From: Opitutaceae bacterium
GTDB lineage: Bacteria > Verrucomicrobiota > Verrucomicrobiia > Opitutales > Opitutaceae
Direction: 5' to 3'
Assembly (NCBI GenBank): GCA_028280945.1
Contig: JANQKV010000031.1
Location: 1 to 64,000 of the forward strand
DNA: 64,000 nucleotides
Shown here: piece by piece, positions 9,751 to 18,739 of the stretch
Numbering within the stretch: the first letter of the stretch is position 1
Layout: the number at the start of each line of letters is the position of its first letter
The notes under the pieces: model-generated
The model's input: the letters and a program-made list of their open reading frames with translations, nothing else
Told to the model about the DNA's origin: nothing
Databases searched by the model: none
Program-made: the position numbers and the translations under genes

Positions 9751-10170
9751 TCACTCCCCCTGCACGGTAACAATGATCTTTCGCCGATGGGGCATCGCGC
9801 GGTGCTCCCAAACGAAAATTCCCTGCCATGTGCCAAGCGACATGCGGCCATCAGCAATCGGGATCGTCTCGGATGTCCGCGTCAGAGCCATTTTGATGTG
9901 GCTCGGCATATCGTCCGGTCCTTCCAGCGTATGCACAAAGTCGGGGTCGCCTTCCGGAACCAGCCGATCCAACCATCGTTCCAAGTCCCGCCGAGCACTG
10001 GGATCGGCGTTCTCCATGATGACCAGGCTGCAGCTCGTGTGCTGGCAAAAGACCGACACGCTGCCGGTGAGCACCCCGCTTTCACGCACCCAGCGTTCGA
10101 CTTCAGCTGTGATCTCCGTGGTGCCTTTCCCTCGCGTGGAAACCGCCAAGCTGGTTTGCCGAACGGGCAT
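9751..10170 (-). CDS. YjbQ/UPF0047 family protein
   Basis: A 139-residue cupin-like beta-sandwich protein. CQHTSCSLVIMENADP and the C-terminal GTWQGIFVWEHR are the conserved blocks, including the histidines and cysteine of the putative active site. E. coli YjbQ has weak thiamine-phosphate synthase activity, hence the common name secondary thiamine-phosphate synthase enzyme; the physiological role is unclear. ATG at 10170 (MPVRQTSLAV) is the conserved start; 10197 would add nine residues. Confidence 0.9.
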   Translation of the reverse strand: MPVRQTSLAVSTRGKGTTEITAEVERWVRESGVLTGSVSVFCQHTSCSLVIMENADPSARRDLERWLDRLVPEGDPDFVHTLEGPDDMPSHIKMALTRTSETIPIADGRMSLGTWQGIFVWEHRAMPHRRKIIVTVQGE

Positions 10171-10237
10171 CGGAGCACAGACGAGAAAGGGCCGCAAATA
10201 TGTCGCGGGATGTCAGCCTACGAACGACGAGTCGTTG

Positions 10238-11095
10238 TCAGAACTTGAGCGTGAGACGATCCCCGTCGGCAGTAACCCGGCGAGCGGAGTCGTAGAGCTC
10301 ATCCTGGCTGATGCGCCGCGCGATGATGCCGTGAGTGTCGCGCCCGGACGAAGTTTCCTGCTCCATGGTGAAGTCGTCCGTGGGAGCTTGATACACAAAC
10401 AGGCGCTCGCGGGTCGGCTGGGGCACAGTAACTTGGCTCAGGGTCTCGGTCTGAGTCACGGCTGCGGCCAAATCGACCTCCGGTTCGCCCAACAGGCGAC
10501 TCACTTGAATCTGCTCGGCTTCAATGGTGGCAAGGTTGGCCGCAATCGAACGCTCGGATGGAGAAGGCGTGGCAGGGAGAATATCCTCCACAGTGATCGC
10601 CGGTCCGGCCCAAACCACCATGGGAGCAAGCTCAACTGCGGCATTGGACACCGGGGTAACCACCCGGGGAGTTTCAGCCAATTGGGAGGACACCAAAGCT
10701 GCTTCCGCGACCGACAACTCGCTGACAGCTTCAGCGGTCTCTTCAATCACCGGTTCGGTTGCAGCTGTGACACCGGGGGACTCGACCAAGGCTTGCTCCA
10801 CCGTCGGGGAGGAATACGCCACTTCGAAGCCCGGCTCTCGGTAATCCCGGAAAGACAAGAACGTCACCGCCAGAACCGCAGTTGCCCCAATCGGCATTTG
10901 GTAGCGCGAGAGTTGGGCGAAGACGCGCGGCATCACGAACCACCACTTCTTGGGCTCGACAGCTTCGGCCCGCTGGCGCTCGTGAAACTCCCGTTGAAAA
11001 TCGTGCCAGAAGTCATCGTCCGGCCTCTCCGCCTTCTTGAGAGCAAAGAGGTCGTCCAGGGTGACTCGGTTGCGGTTTTCTTTATCGGACTTCAT
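10238..11095 (-). CDS. Single-pass membrane protein coupled to the ECF sigma gene (possible anti-sigma factor)
   Basis: A 285-residue protein whose ATG overlaps the stop of the sigma factor gene by four bases (ATGA at 11092-11095), so translation is probably coupled. The first 65 residues are polar and helical (KKAERPDDDFWHDFQREFHERQ), then comes one hydrophobic segment (MPIGATAVLAVTFLSF, about residues 68-83), then a roughly 200-residue Val/Glu/Ala-rich extracytoplasmic region. Position and topology (cytoplasmic N-domain, one helix, periplasmic sensor) are those of an anti-sigma factor, but no zinc-binding HxxxCxxC motif is present and I do not recognise the family. Function is inferred from context only. 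Confidence 0.6.
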   Translation of the reverse strand: MKSDKENRNRVTLDDLFALKKAERPDDDFWHDFQREFHERQRAEAVEPKKWWFVMPRVFAQLSRYQMPIGATAVLAVTFLSFRDYREPGFEVAYSSPTVEQALVESPGVTAATEPVIEETAEAVSELSVAEAALVSSQLAETPRVVTPVSNAAVELAPMVVWAGPAITVEDILPATPSPSERSIAANLATIEAEQIQVSRLLGEPEVDLAAAVTQTETLSQVTVPQPTRERLFVYQAPTDDFTMEQETSSGRDTHGIIARRISQDELYDSARRVTADGDRLTLKF

Positions 11096-11727
11096 GCATT
11101 CAAGTAGGACTGGAGCTCGGATTGGAGAATCTGTTTGGCGTAATGGAGCCGGGATCGGACCGTCCCCACGGAGCATCCTACCACTTCGGCAATCTGCTCG
11201 TGGCTCAGGCCATCGATTTCGAACAAAGTCACTACGGTGCGATGCTTGATAGACAGTTTTTGCATCGCCTCGTTCAATTTTTCCTGAAGTTCGCGCACGT
11301 AAACCTCACGGTCCGCCCCGTGTTTATCGGTGAGTTGTGCCAGGATGTGGGTCGTTTTGTCGTCCTCGTTGATCTTTTCGAAACTAAAGAACGTGCGCAG
11401 CTTGGTTTTCCGGAGATGACTGAGGGCCGAATTCACCGCAATGCGATAGAGCCAGGTGAAAAACGAGGACTGCCCCTGGAACCGGTTTATGGACTTAAAC
11501 GCCTTGATGAAGGCGTCCTGCGTAAGGTCAGCCGCGTCCTCCCGGTTGGACGTCATGTTGTAGACCACCCCGTAAACCCGCTCGCGGTAGCGCAGCACCA
11601 ATTGATCAAATGCTTGCACATCACCATCTTGCACACGTTGAACAATTGCCCAGTCACTGTCAGCTTCCTGGCGACGTTCCGCGGAACTCACCATGGTCTT
11701 GCCGAGGACTTTGGACATGACCGACAT
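11092..11727 (-). CDS. RNA polymerase ECF sigma factor (RpoE/SigW-like)
   Basis: About 211 residues with the two ECF domains. Region 2 spans roughly residues 25-95 (DLTQDAFIKAFKSINRF, FFTWLYRIAVNSALSHLRK). Region 4 spans roughly 150-205 (LSIKHRTVVTLFEIDGLSHEQIAEVVGCSVGTV...). It directs RNA polymerase to a stress-type regulon. Several starts are possible (11727, 11718, 11694), and none has a good SD; 11727 is given. The downstream membrane protein overlaps it by four bases. No promoter matching an ECF autoregulatory site was identified by eye. Confidence 0.92.
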   Translation of the reverse strand: MSVMSKVLGKTMVSSAERRQEADSDWAIVQRVQDGDVQAFDQLVLRYRERVYGVVYNMTSNREDAADLTQDAFIKAFKSINRFQGQSSFFTWLYRIAVNSALSHLRKTKLRTFFSFEKINEDDKTTHILAQLTDKHGADREVYVRELQEKLNEAMQKLSIKHRTVVTLFEIDGLSHEQIAEVVGCSVGTVRSRLHYAKQILQSELQSYLNA

Positions 11728-11814
11728 AAGAATCAAAAACTTGGTGCGAATCGGGCATTTTCGCAACCGCAAACCAAGCGTGGTCCGAGGCAAACCCCGG
11801 ACAGGCCGGCGGAC

Positions 11815-12843
11815 TCAGAGAGGGCCAGACAGCCCTGCGACTTGAGCGCGCAGAACCTGCACGAGGGATAAAAGCCGCGGGGTGGCCGCCGCACCGCCGA
11901 AAGGCTGAAGGGCTTCCTCAGCTTGAATCAGTTCCCGCTCCAAGGCCTCGTTGACCTTGGAGAATACCCCCAGATCCTGCATCTGCTGCAGCCGCTTGGC
12001 GGTGTCCGGCACGCTCCGGCCGGTGATCTCCGCCATCACGTCATCGCGTTCTGAGTCGGTCAGCAACTCCGCCAGCTCCATGAGCGGCAAGGTAAGTTTT
12101 CCGCTGCCCAAATCGGTGCCGAGGGTCTTTCCGATTTTGGCTTCTTCACCAAAGAAGTCGGCCAGGTCATCAAAGATCTGGTAAGCGATGCCGAGCTGGC
12201 GTCCGAATGTCGTCGCCGCCCGGACGAACTCGGGTGGGTGACCGCCCAGGAAACTTCCAAGGTGGCAGGAAACGCGGAACAGCTCAGCGGTCTTGAGATC
12301 AATCACCCGGAAGTAGTCCTCGCGCGAGACCGCAGTGGTCCCCCGCCGCAGTGTCTGGATGATTTCTCCGGCACAGACTTTGCGGGTGCTTTCTGCCACT
12401 GCCGAACAAACCAAGGTGGTGGGAAACTGAGCGGCCAGGTGCAGAGCGTGGGCGAAAAGGGCATCACCCAGTAAAACCGCCGCTTCCGAACCGTAGGCCT
12501 TGCCCGCCGACTCCCGTCCCCGGCGAATGGAAGCTTCATCCATGATATCGTCGTGAACCAAGGTGGCCAAGTGAACGAGTTCGATGACGGCAGCCACGCG
12601 CACCAATTCGGGCCTCACCTCTTCATCCTGCCAGCCACTCAGGAAAACAAGCGCCGGACGAATGCGTTTCCCCGAGGTGTCGATGCAATAGTCGGCCATC
12701 TCCCGGATCTCTATTTCGAAAGAGGAGACTTGCTCCCGCAAACAGGCATCAAGCGCAGAGACGTGGGGGCCCAGCCCCGCAAACACCGACGCAAAATCAA
12801 GGGGCGCCGCGTCGGAAAGGGGAACAGGGTTGGTTGGATTCAT
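11815..12843 (-). CDS. Trans-polyprenyl diphosphate synthase (octaprenyl/heptaprenyl type)
   Basis: A 342-residue isoprenoid chain-elongation enzyme. The first aspartate-rich motif LVHDDIMDE (Asp98-Asp99) and the second, FDDLADFFG (about residue 225), flank the allylic binding cavity, and GKRIRPALV is the conserved basic motif. It would make the side-chain precursor of menaquinone or ubiquinone. The start at 12843 is supported by GTGAGGATTCG immediately before ATG, a good SD for this genome. It diverges from the CPBP protease gene. Confidence 0.92.
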   Translation of the reverse strand: MNPTNPVPLSDAAPLDFASVFAGLGPHVSALDACLREQVSSFEIEIREMADYCIDTSGKRIRPALVFLSGWQDEEVRPELVRVAAVIELVHLATLVHDDIMDEASIRRGRESAGKAYGSEAAVLLGDALFAHALHLAAQFPTTLVCSAVAESTRKVCAGEIIQTLRRGTTAVSREDYFRVIDLKTAELFRVSCHLGSFLGGHPPEFVRAATTFGRQLGIAYQIFDDLADFFGEEAKIGKTLGTDLGSGKLTLPLMELAELLTDSERDDVMAEITGRSVPDTAKRLQQMQDLGVFSKVNEALERELIQAEEALQPFGGAAATPRLLSLVQVLRAQVAGLSGPL

Positions 12844-12950
12844 CGAATCCTCACGATGAACGGAGTGGCCGACATGGCTAACCAATTGTCCGGGAATAAG
12901 CTCGCCTTCCCAAGCGCACTGAAATGCTTAAGGGCGCAACTCGCCGAGCC

Positions 12951-13562
12951 ATGAGTGATTCCCCCATTCTTATCATCCTCCTCTTTGTCGGCAGCATCTA
13001 CGTGGGGCGAATGTGGTGGGAGGACCTGCAGGCATACAAGTCAGGGCATCCGCACCCCGGAGCTCTGCCCGGAGCCACCCCCACGACCCGCCGGGCTGTG
13101 GTGATTGCCGTGATGGGAGCCTTGGTGATCCTGGCAGCGGAAACCATCGGCGAAATCCTGCTTGGTTTGGACGAGCAGCAATCGGAAATCACGATGCTCT
13201 TCGGTCTCTACACCCTGGTGGCCGCGGTGATTGAGGAAATCATTTTCCGCGGGTACCTCGTGGTCACCCACCGTGGAACGACGGCGCGCAACCTCGCAAT
13301 CGTCGGAGCCTCGCTGTTGTTTGCGCTGCTCCATCCGTTTCTCTGGGAGTGGGATGATGGGGCCCTCCAGTTGACTTTGACCACAAAAGGCTGGTTCAGC
13401 ACCTCAGCCATCTTTGTCGGATCACTCTGGTTTTACTACGTGCGGTTCATGCCGAGCAATTCCCACCATTCGTTGCTACCATGTTTCGCGGCGCACGCCG
13501 CCAAGAACCTGGGGGTGTTCGCCATCAAGGGCGCCCAAGGTTTCGTCACCGGGTTTTGGTGA
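12951..13562 (+). CDS. CPBP-family intramembrane glutamic endopeptidase
   Basis: A 203-residue multi-helix membrane protein with the CPBP (CAAX protease/bacteriocin-processing) signature. Motif 1 is IEEIIFRGYL (Glu95, Glu96, Arg100), motif 2 is LLFALLHPF with its histidine, and motif 3 is the C-terminal HAAKNLGVF. These residues form the glutamate-histidine active site inside the membrane. Substrates in bacteria are mostly unknown. Start 12951 (MSDSPILI) precedes the first helix. It converges with the large secreted-protein gene downstream. Confidence 0.88.
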   Translation: MSDSPILIILLFVGSIYVGRMWWEDLQAYKSGHPHPGALPGATPTTRRAVVIAVMGALVILAAETIGEILLGLDEQQSEITMLFGLYTLVAAVIEEIIFRGYLVVTHRGTTARNLAIVGASLLFALLHPFLWEWDDGALQLTLTTKGWFSTSAIFVGSLWFYYVRFMPSNSHHSLLPCFAAHAAKNLGVFAIKGAQGFVTGFW

Positions 13563-13568
13563 CGAACC
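13539..13568. terminator. Hairpin between convergent genes, possible bidirectional terminator
   Basis: GGTTTCGTCACC and GGTGACGAACC form an imperfect stem with one bulged base around a short GGGTTTT loop, overlapping the CPBP stop codon. There is no clear T-tract on either side, so termination is inferred only from location between convergent genes. Confidence 0.35.
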
Positions 13569-13602
13569 CCGTAACAAAATGAACAGGCTTTGGAGAAGGC
13601 GG

Positions 13603-16600
13603 CTAGGGAACTTCGTAGACCTCCACCAAGGCAATGCCCGTGGAGCTGTCGGCACTGGAAACGATCGCCGTGTAGATGCCCGGCGGCAGCGTGATCAGCA
13701 AACAGGCATCATTACTGCCGGATGGCAGCGCGAATGCCCCCACCTGGGTTGAGGCCCGGGTTACGGCTGAAGCGTCGTTGCCCATCTCCCAGTCATTGTT
13801 CTCGCGGACGACCGCGCCATTGTCCTGGCGAACCAGGCGGAGTGACGGATCTGCAAGGGCACCCGAAACACCGAACTGGGAGAGCGTGGGTCCCACGGCC
13901 CGGATGAGGACCCGCTTGGAGGTGGTCCCGTTAATGACGACGCCGGCAATGAGCGACTGCGCGCCGGAGCCGACTTCGCCCCGGGTGGAAACATTGAGGA
14001 CCTTGTTGGTCGCGAAAGCCCGCAGGGTGTCGACATCGTAGATTTCAACCAAACCGACTCCGGTCGAGCCGCTCACTCCGGATACCTGAGCGGTGTAAGC
14101 TCCCGGGGACAGGGTGGTGACGATGGCGGAGTCGAGACTGCCTGACGGCAATGCATAGGCCCCCACCGTCGCCGAGACCGAGCCGGCCAAGGTGTCCGTT
14201 TCCCAATTGTCGTTGGAAGCGATCACGGCGCCTCCCGTATTGTAGACCGACAGCGAGGTATCGGTCACAACTCCAGGCACGTTGAACGGGGCGGCACCCA
14301 GGGTGGGTCCAAGTGCCCGGACCAGGACCTGCTTGGGAACCGATCCGCTCACAACGAAGCCCGCCACCAGAATCTTGTCTCCGGATCCAACCAATCCACG
14401 GGTGGAGAGATTACGCAGGGAACCGTCGCTGGCTGCAGCCGCGGAACTTACCGCGCCGGAAATGCTCCCGGAAAGCATGCCACCCGATGCGTCGGCGGAA
14501 AGGAAACCGGTGTCCGGATCGAAGGTTCCGGAAACCACTCCCCCGCCCGAGGTGGCAATCGAGAAGCCGCCGGAAGTGTCAAGTCGACCAAAACCCAGTT
14601 CGTTTTCAGTGCCCTTGCTGGCCAGCAACGTGACCTTGCCGTCCGGAGCAGCGGCAATCAGGACCTCCGAATCCTTGGCGGCACCCACACTGCCGTAGAC
14701 TATGCCGGACGGACCGGTGTAAGCAGCGGAGGATTCAGCCACAACCCCCACCATGAGCGCTCGACCACCGTCAAACTGACCGGAAACCGCGCCACTGGTG
14801 AATTGGCCGGTGATAACCGTTACCCCGGCGGAGACGAGCTGGAACCCGCCCACCCCATCAACCGGGATATCATTGTAGATGTAAGTGCGGCTGTTGTCGT
14901 CGCTGCGGGCGAAGAACCGAGCGCTTTCGTTGCCGCGGCGGATCATGCTGAATTCGCCACGCTCGAACCCGGCGAGATAGGAGCCGGAATAGAATGTCTC
15001 GGTGTCCGCGCTGTTCGGGTCGGTTACCGAAACAATGACTTCACCGGAATTGGTAGTGGAATTCCCGTTGTCGGTTGCCGTCGCCGTGAGGGTGAAGATA
15101 CCGTCGACCGTCGGAGTCCAACTTGCGGTAAACGGCACCACCGTATCCGTGCCAAGCGAAACGCCATTGGCAAAGAACTCGACACCGGCAATCGTGCCGT
15201 CCGGATCCGTCGCGGTGGCCTCGATCACCACGGTCTCGCCCAGCAGGCCCGAACTTCCGGAACTCGGGGATGTGAGGGAAACGACCGGCGGAGTATTACC
15301 GCCGACAGAAAGTGCCACCGCACTGGATTCAGAGACATTGCCCGAATTGTCTGTCGCCCGGGCGGTCAAATTGTAGGTGCCCGCGACGGTGGGTGCCCAG
15401 GTGGTCAGGTAGGGAACCGTTTGATCGTTCCCGATCGGAATGCCATTGGCAAAGAAATCGACGCGAAAAATCGTGCCATCTGCGTCACCGGCGGTCGCAC
15501 CGATACTGACCGGCGTTCCTGCTGCCACCACCGTGCCACTGGCCGGACTGGTCAACGACACGGTGGGAGGCTGATTGTCGGTGATCGTAAGGCTGACGGT
15601 CGGGCTGGTGCCTTTGTTGCCCAGGGTATCGGTGGCTTCGGTGGTCAGCGCGAACGTGCCAAGCGAGTTCGGGGTCCAGGAAGCGGTGAAGGGGGCGGTG
15701 GTATCGGTGGCGAACTGAATGCCGTTGGCCAGGAAACGAACCTGTTGAATCGATGCCGGCGAAACCGCCGTGGCGTTGGCAGCCAGAGGAATGGCGTTGC
15801 CCACCACGTAACTTGTCCCCGTGGACGGACTGGTGATTTCGGTGGACGGGATACCTCCGGCATCAACCGTTACACTTATCCCGCCCGACAACGAAACGTT
15901 GCCACCGTCGTCGGTCGCTTGAGCAGTCAGTGTCACCGGGCCCGGGAAGGTGGGGGTCCAATCGATGGTGAGCGGGAACCCGGTGACGGTGCCGAGACTG
16001 GCCCCGTTGGCGAAAATCTCCACTTGGACGATACTGCCATCCGAATCGCTGGCCGAGGCGGAAATGGAGGTGGGGGTATTGATGGGCAGAACACTGCCCG
16101 CTGCCGGGGACGTGATCGAGACGTTCGGCAACACCGGGCTGGTGGGCTCCACGTCCACCGTGACGGCCGACGACACACCTTGGTTCGCAAAGCTATCAAT
16201 CACCAGTGCAGTCAGCGAGTAAGTCCCGGCAACGGTCGGCGTCCACTCGGCGCTGTAGGGCGCGCTGGTCACCACCCCGAGACTGATACCATCCACGAAC
16301 AGTTCGACGGAGGCTACGGTGCCGGTCGGGGCGGAGGCACCGGCGACCACCGAGACCGTTGAGCCCAGCGCGACCGAACTGCCGTTCAACGGGGCCGTAA
16401 TGGAAACCGTCGGATTCTGCACCGGGTTGGGCAACTCGTCCGTCTTGCGGTCGTGGACGAAGATGTCGCGGAAACCGTTCTGGTCAGGGGAGATTCGGTT
16501 GGTGTTGCCATGCGCCAGGCCCGAGGCCCGATCCGCATCCGACGGGAAAACCACCCAGCGCCCGTTGGCACTGATCGACGGGAAGATATCCGAGGCGGCC

Positions 16601-18711
16601 GTGCTGGGCACCCCCAGAATCCGGATGGTCTGAAATCCAAATCGATTTCGACTCACCATGGTGGTGGCGATGTTGCCCGCCGTGTCGAAGGTCCCGCTGC
16701 TGGACACGTCACGGTCATGAACAAAAATGTCCAAGGCACCGTTGCCGTCCGTCGACGAGTATTGCCCGACCGAATCACCGTCGGTCAGATTGTTGGTTAT
16801 CGAGGCGAAGGTGACGAAACGGCCCGTGGCACTTATGCTGGGATTGAAGGAGCCCAATTGAAACCCGGCCGCCGAAGGATCAATGCCCTCCAAGCCAGCG
16901 GAGGAAACACTCACCCGGGTGGTCGTGCCCGAAGAAATCGTGCGAACGAAAACGTCATTCACCCCGTTGGTGTCACCAGTGACCAAGTTGGTCGAAGCGG
17001 AATGGAATACCACAAAGGATCCGTCGCTGCTGACGGAGGGGCTGCGGCTTTCGCCGTTGCCTTCCACACCGGATGAATCGACCGAAACGCGAACCGTGGT
17101 TCCCGCCACCGTGTCCCGCAGGAATACATCCCGCACGCCGTTCGTGTCGCCGGATACGAGATTGGATGCATCCGAAGCAAATGCCACGTAACGGCCGTCG
17201 TTGCTGACCCGCGCCTGGGTGCTGTCGCCGTTGCCCGCCGTGCCCCCGGAATCAACCGAGACCAAGGTGGTGGTTCCGGCCACGGTATCGCGCAGATAGA
17301 CGTGGGTTACGCCAAAGGTAGTGCCACCGGAAACCAGGTTGGTCGCGGTGGATTCAAACGCGACGTAGCGCCCATCATTGCTGAGGGTGGGGCGGAAACT
17401 CGAACCGTTGGCCTGGGTGCCGTCGTCGGCAGTATTAACCCGGGAAATCACGCCCTCATCAAAGGTCGCCACGACAAAGATGTCGGAAAACCCGTTCGTG
17501 TCATTTTGCACCAAATTGGTGGCGTCGGACGAGAAGGCAACCGAAGCGGAGTTCGCGGAGATGAAGGGATACTGGGAATCCGCATTCCCCTGCACTCCCT
17601 GCTGGGAAAGATTCAACCGCCGGACCGTGGTCGTGTTTTGGTCATAGATGAAGATATCCCGCTTGGCGTTGGTATCCTCCGTGACCAGGTTCGTCGAATC
17701 CGACGCGAAGACCGTGTAACGGCCATCATCATTGGCCACCGGTTGGTCGCTCCAGCCGTCGCCGCCCGAACTGCCCCAGTAGATGGTCGGGAAGTTGCTC
17801 GGGTCGAGGGCGATGCGGGACGCATTCACGTCATACCACACGTTGTTCCCGTTCTGGGTGAGATCGTCCTCGATCGATTCGTCGACCTGTGAGTTTACAT
17901 CGATCTTGGCCAGGACGTAAAACGAACCGGGGAAATTGCCCGGCAACAACTGGGTCCAGTTCAGGGTGCGATCGACATTATCGGCGTTCACACGGGTTGA
18001 AATATCGTGGAAGGTCAGCAGGAAGTCGTCCGCATCTCCAAAGGTGGGATTTGAGGAGATAATGACCTCGATCCGAAAGTAAGTGTCGTTGATGTAGGCC
18101 GGAACGTAGGGGACATTGTTGTTACCATTGCTGGTCGTCTGATTGGTATACGTGAGCGACATGGCGATGGTGTCGCCGCCCTCGTAACTGATGCCCGCAG
18201 GGTAGGTGAGACTGGTGATGACCAAGTCGGGTTTTCCGGTCACGGTCAGGGCGGTAGCGCCGGGAGAGGCGGAAGATCCGTTGGCTGTTGTGGGAGGTCC
18301 TGGTGCGGGATCATCAGCAACGAGTGTGACTGAAACTCGATACTCCCCAGCGTCTGTCGTACTCAGGGGCACCTGCACACTTCCCAAAGCAGCGGTGCCA
18401 GTGCCGCCGTCGGCATCGATTCCTTCGTCCACCGTTCCGGTTAACCCGGTATACGAAAAGGACGTGCCCGTTTCGGTATGGGTAAACGTGACGTTAGCAG
18501 ACACCGTATGTCCTGCTGCGATCGCGGTGCCGGTAGCTGGAGCCGTGTTGGTAAGGCCAATGGAAAGAGCGAAGGACTCCCCCGGCTCAACCGTGGCGGG
18601 ATCAGCCGTGGCACCGTCAACGCGAAGTTGGGCGAAAGCTCCGGGCAAAGCGGCCATGAATAGTCCAACCCCAAGAAGGGCGTGGCGAAGGTATTGATTT
18701 CCCGTTTTCAT
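13603..18711 (-). CDS. Large secreted multidomain protein (PD40 repeats, five Ig-like domains, duplicated C-terminal domain)
   Basis: A 1,702-residue exported protein. A signal peptide (HALLGVGLFMAALPGAFAQ) opens it. About residues 30-290 look like CARDB/adhesion-type beta domains. About 340-750 carry TolB/PD40-like beta-propeller repeats (variants of DGRYVAFASDATNLV and RDVFLRDT). Five Ig-like repeats of about 93 residues follow (15010-16425), each with SLTSP...VEFFANG...WTPTVAGTY...ATDN. A linker domain leads to two similar C-terminal domains of about 125 residues (ST-RG-VGSG...VLIRAVGPTL...NDNWE...GVGLVEIYDV). The gene starts 28 bases after the secretin stop, so it may be exported by or attached to that system. 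The ATG at 18711 is chosen to begin the signal peptide. Ligand and function unknown. Confidence 0.82.
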   Translation of the reverse strand: MKTGNQYLRHALLGVGLFMAALPGAFAQLRVDGATADPATVEPGESFALSIGLTNTAPATGTAIAAGHTVSANVTFTHTETGTSFSYTGLTGTVDEGIDADGGTGTAALGSVQVPLSTTDAGEYRVSVTLVADDPAPGPPTTANGSSASPGATALTVTGKPDLVITSLTYPAGISYEGGDTIAMSLTYTNQTTSNGNNNVPYVPAYINDTYFRIEVIISSNPTFGDADDFLLTFHDISTRVNADNVDRTLNWTQLLPGNFPGSFYVLAKIDVNSQVDESIEDDLTQNGNNVWYDVNASRIALDPSNFPTIYWGSSGGDGWSDQPVANDDGRYTVFASDSTNLVTEDTNAKRDIFIYDQNTTTVRRLNLSQQGVQGNADSQYPFISANSASVAFSSDATNLVQNDTNGFSDIFVVATFDEGVISRVNTADDGTQANGSSFRPTLSNDGRYVAFESTATNLVSGGTTFGVTHVYLRDTVAGTTTLVSVDSGGTAGNGDSTQARVSNDGRYVAFASDASNLVSGDTNGVRDVFLRDTVAGTTVRVSVDSSGVEGNGESRSPSVSSDGSFVVFHSASTNLVTGDTNGVNDVFVRTISSGTTTRVSVSSAGLEGIDPSAAGFQLGSFNPSISATGRFVTFASITNNLTDGDSVGQYSSTDGNGALDIFVHDRDVSSSGTFDTAGNIATTMVSRNRFGFQTIRILGVPSTAASDIFPSISANGRWVVFPSDADRASGLAHGNTNRISPDQNGFRDIFVHDRKTDELPNPVQNPTVSITAPLNGSSVALGSTVSVVAGASAPTGTVASVELFVDGISLGVVTSAPYSAEWTPTVAGTYSLTALVIDSFANQGVSSAVTVDVEPTSPVLPNVSITSPAAGSVLPINTPTSISASASDSDGSIVQVEIFANGASLGTVTGFPLTIDWTPTFPGPVTLTAQATDDGGNVSLSGGISVTVDAGGIPSTEITSPSTGTSYVVGNAIPLAANATAVSPASIQQVRFLANGIQFATDTTAPFTASWTPNSLGTFALTTEATDTLGNKGTSPTVSLTITDNQPPTVSLTSPASGTVVAAGTPVSIGATAGDADGTIFRVDFFANGIPIGNDQTVPYLTTWAPTVAGTYNLTARATDNSGNVSESSAVALSVGGNTPPVVSLTSPSSGSSGLLGETVVIEATATDPDGTIAGVEFFANGVSLGTDTVVPFTASWTPTVDGIFTLTATATDNGNSTTNSGEVIVSVTDPNSADTETFYSGSYLAGFERGEFSMIRRGNESARFFARSDDNSRTYIYNDIPVDGVGGFQLVSAGVTVITGQFTSGAVSGQFDGGRALMVGVVAESSAAYTGPSGIVYGSVGAAKDSEVLIAAAPDGKVTLLASKGTENELGFGRLDTSGGFSIATSGGGVVSGTFDPDTGFLSADASGGMLSGSISGAVSSAAAASDGSLRNLSTRGLVGSGDKILVAGFVVSGSVPKQVLVRALGPTLGAAPFNVPGVVTDTSLSVYNTGGAVIASNDNWETDTLAGSVSATVGAYALPSGSLDSAIVTTLSPGAYTAQVSGVSGSTGVGLVEIYDVDTLRAFATNKVLNVSTRGEVGSGAQSLIAGVVINGTTSKRVLIRAVGPTLSQFGVSGALADPSLRLVRQDNGAVVRENNDWEMGNDASAVTRASTQVGAFALPSGSNDACLLITLPPGIYTAIVSSADSSTGIALVEVYEVP
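13607..14430 (-). repeat. Two tandem C-terminal domains of the large secreted protein
   Basis: Two copies of a roughly 125-residue beta-rich module lie head to tail at the C-terminus. Shared marks are STRG-x-VGSG at the start, LVRALGPTL / LIRAVGPTL in the middle, ND(N)WE, GAYALPSGS / GAFALPSGS and GVGLVEIYDV / GIALVEVYEV at the end. I recall this module as common at the ends of exported verrucomicrobial proteins; an attachment or sorting role is inference. Confidence 0.75.
15010..16425 (-). repeat. Five tandem Ig-like repeats within the large secreted protein
   Basis: Five consecutive repeats of about 93 residues, each opening with SITSP or SLTSP, containing a (F/L)ANG or FVDG turn and WTPT, and closing with LTA-x-ATD. 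The repeats diverge in sequence (not recent duplicates) but keep equal length, as in bacterial Ig-like stalk modules that extend ligand-binding domains from the cell. Confidence 0.8.
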
Positions 18712-18739
18712 GTTGGTCCTTTTTGGGTCCTTGGACGGG

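Noticed and set aside
14803..16362. A 519-codon plus-strand frame opposite the Ig-like repeats
   Set aside because: Composition is Gly/Arg-rich and follows the periodicity of the repeats on the other strand; no start context or domain.
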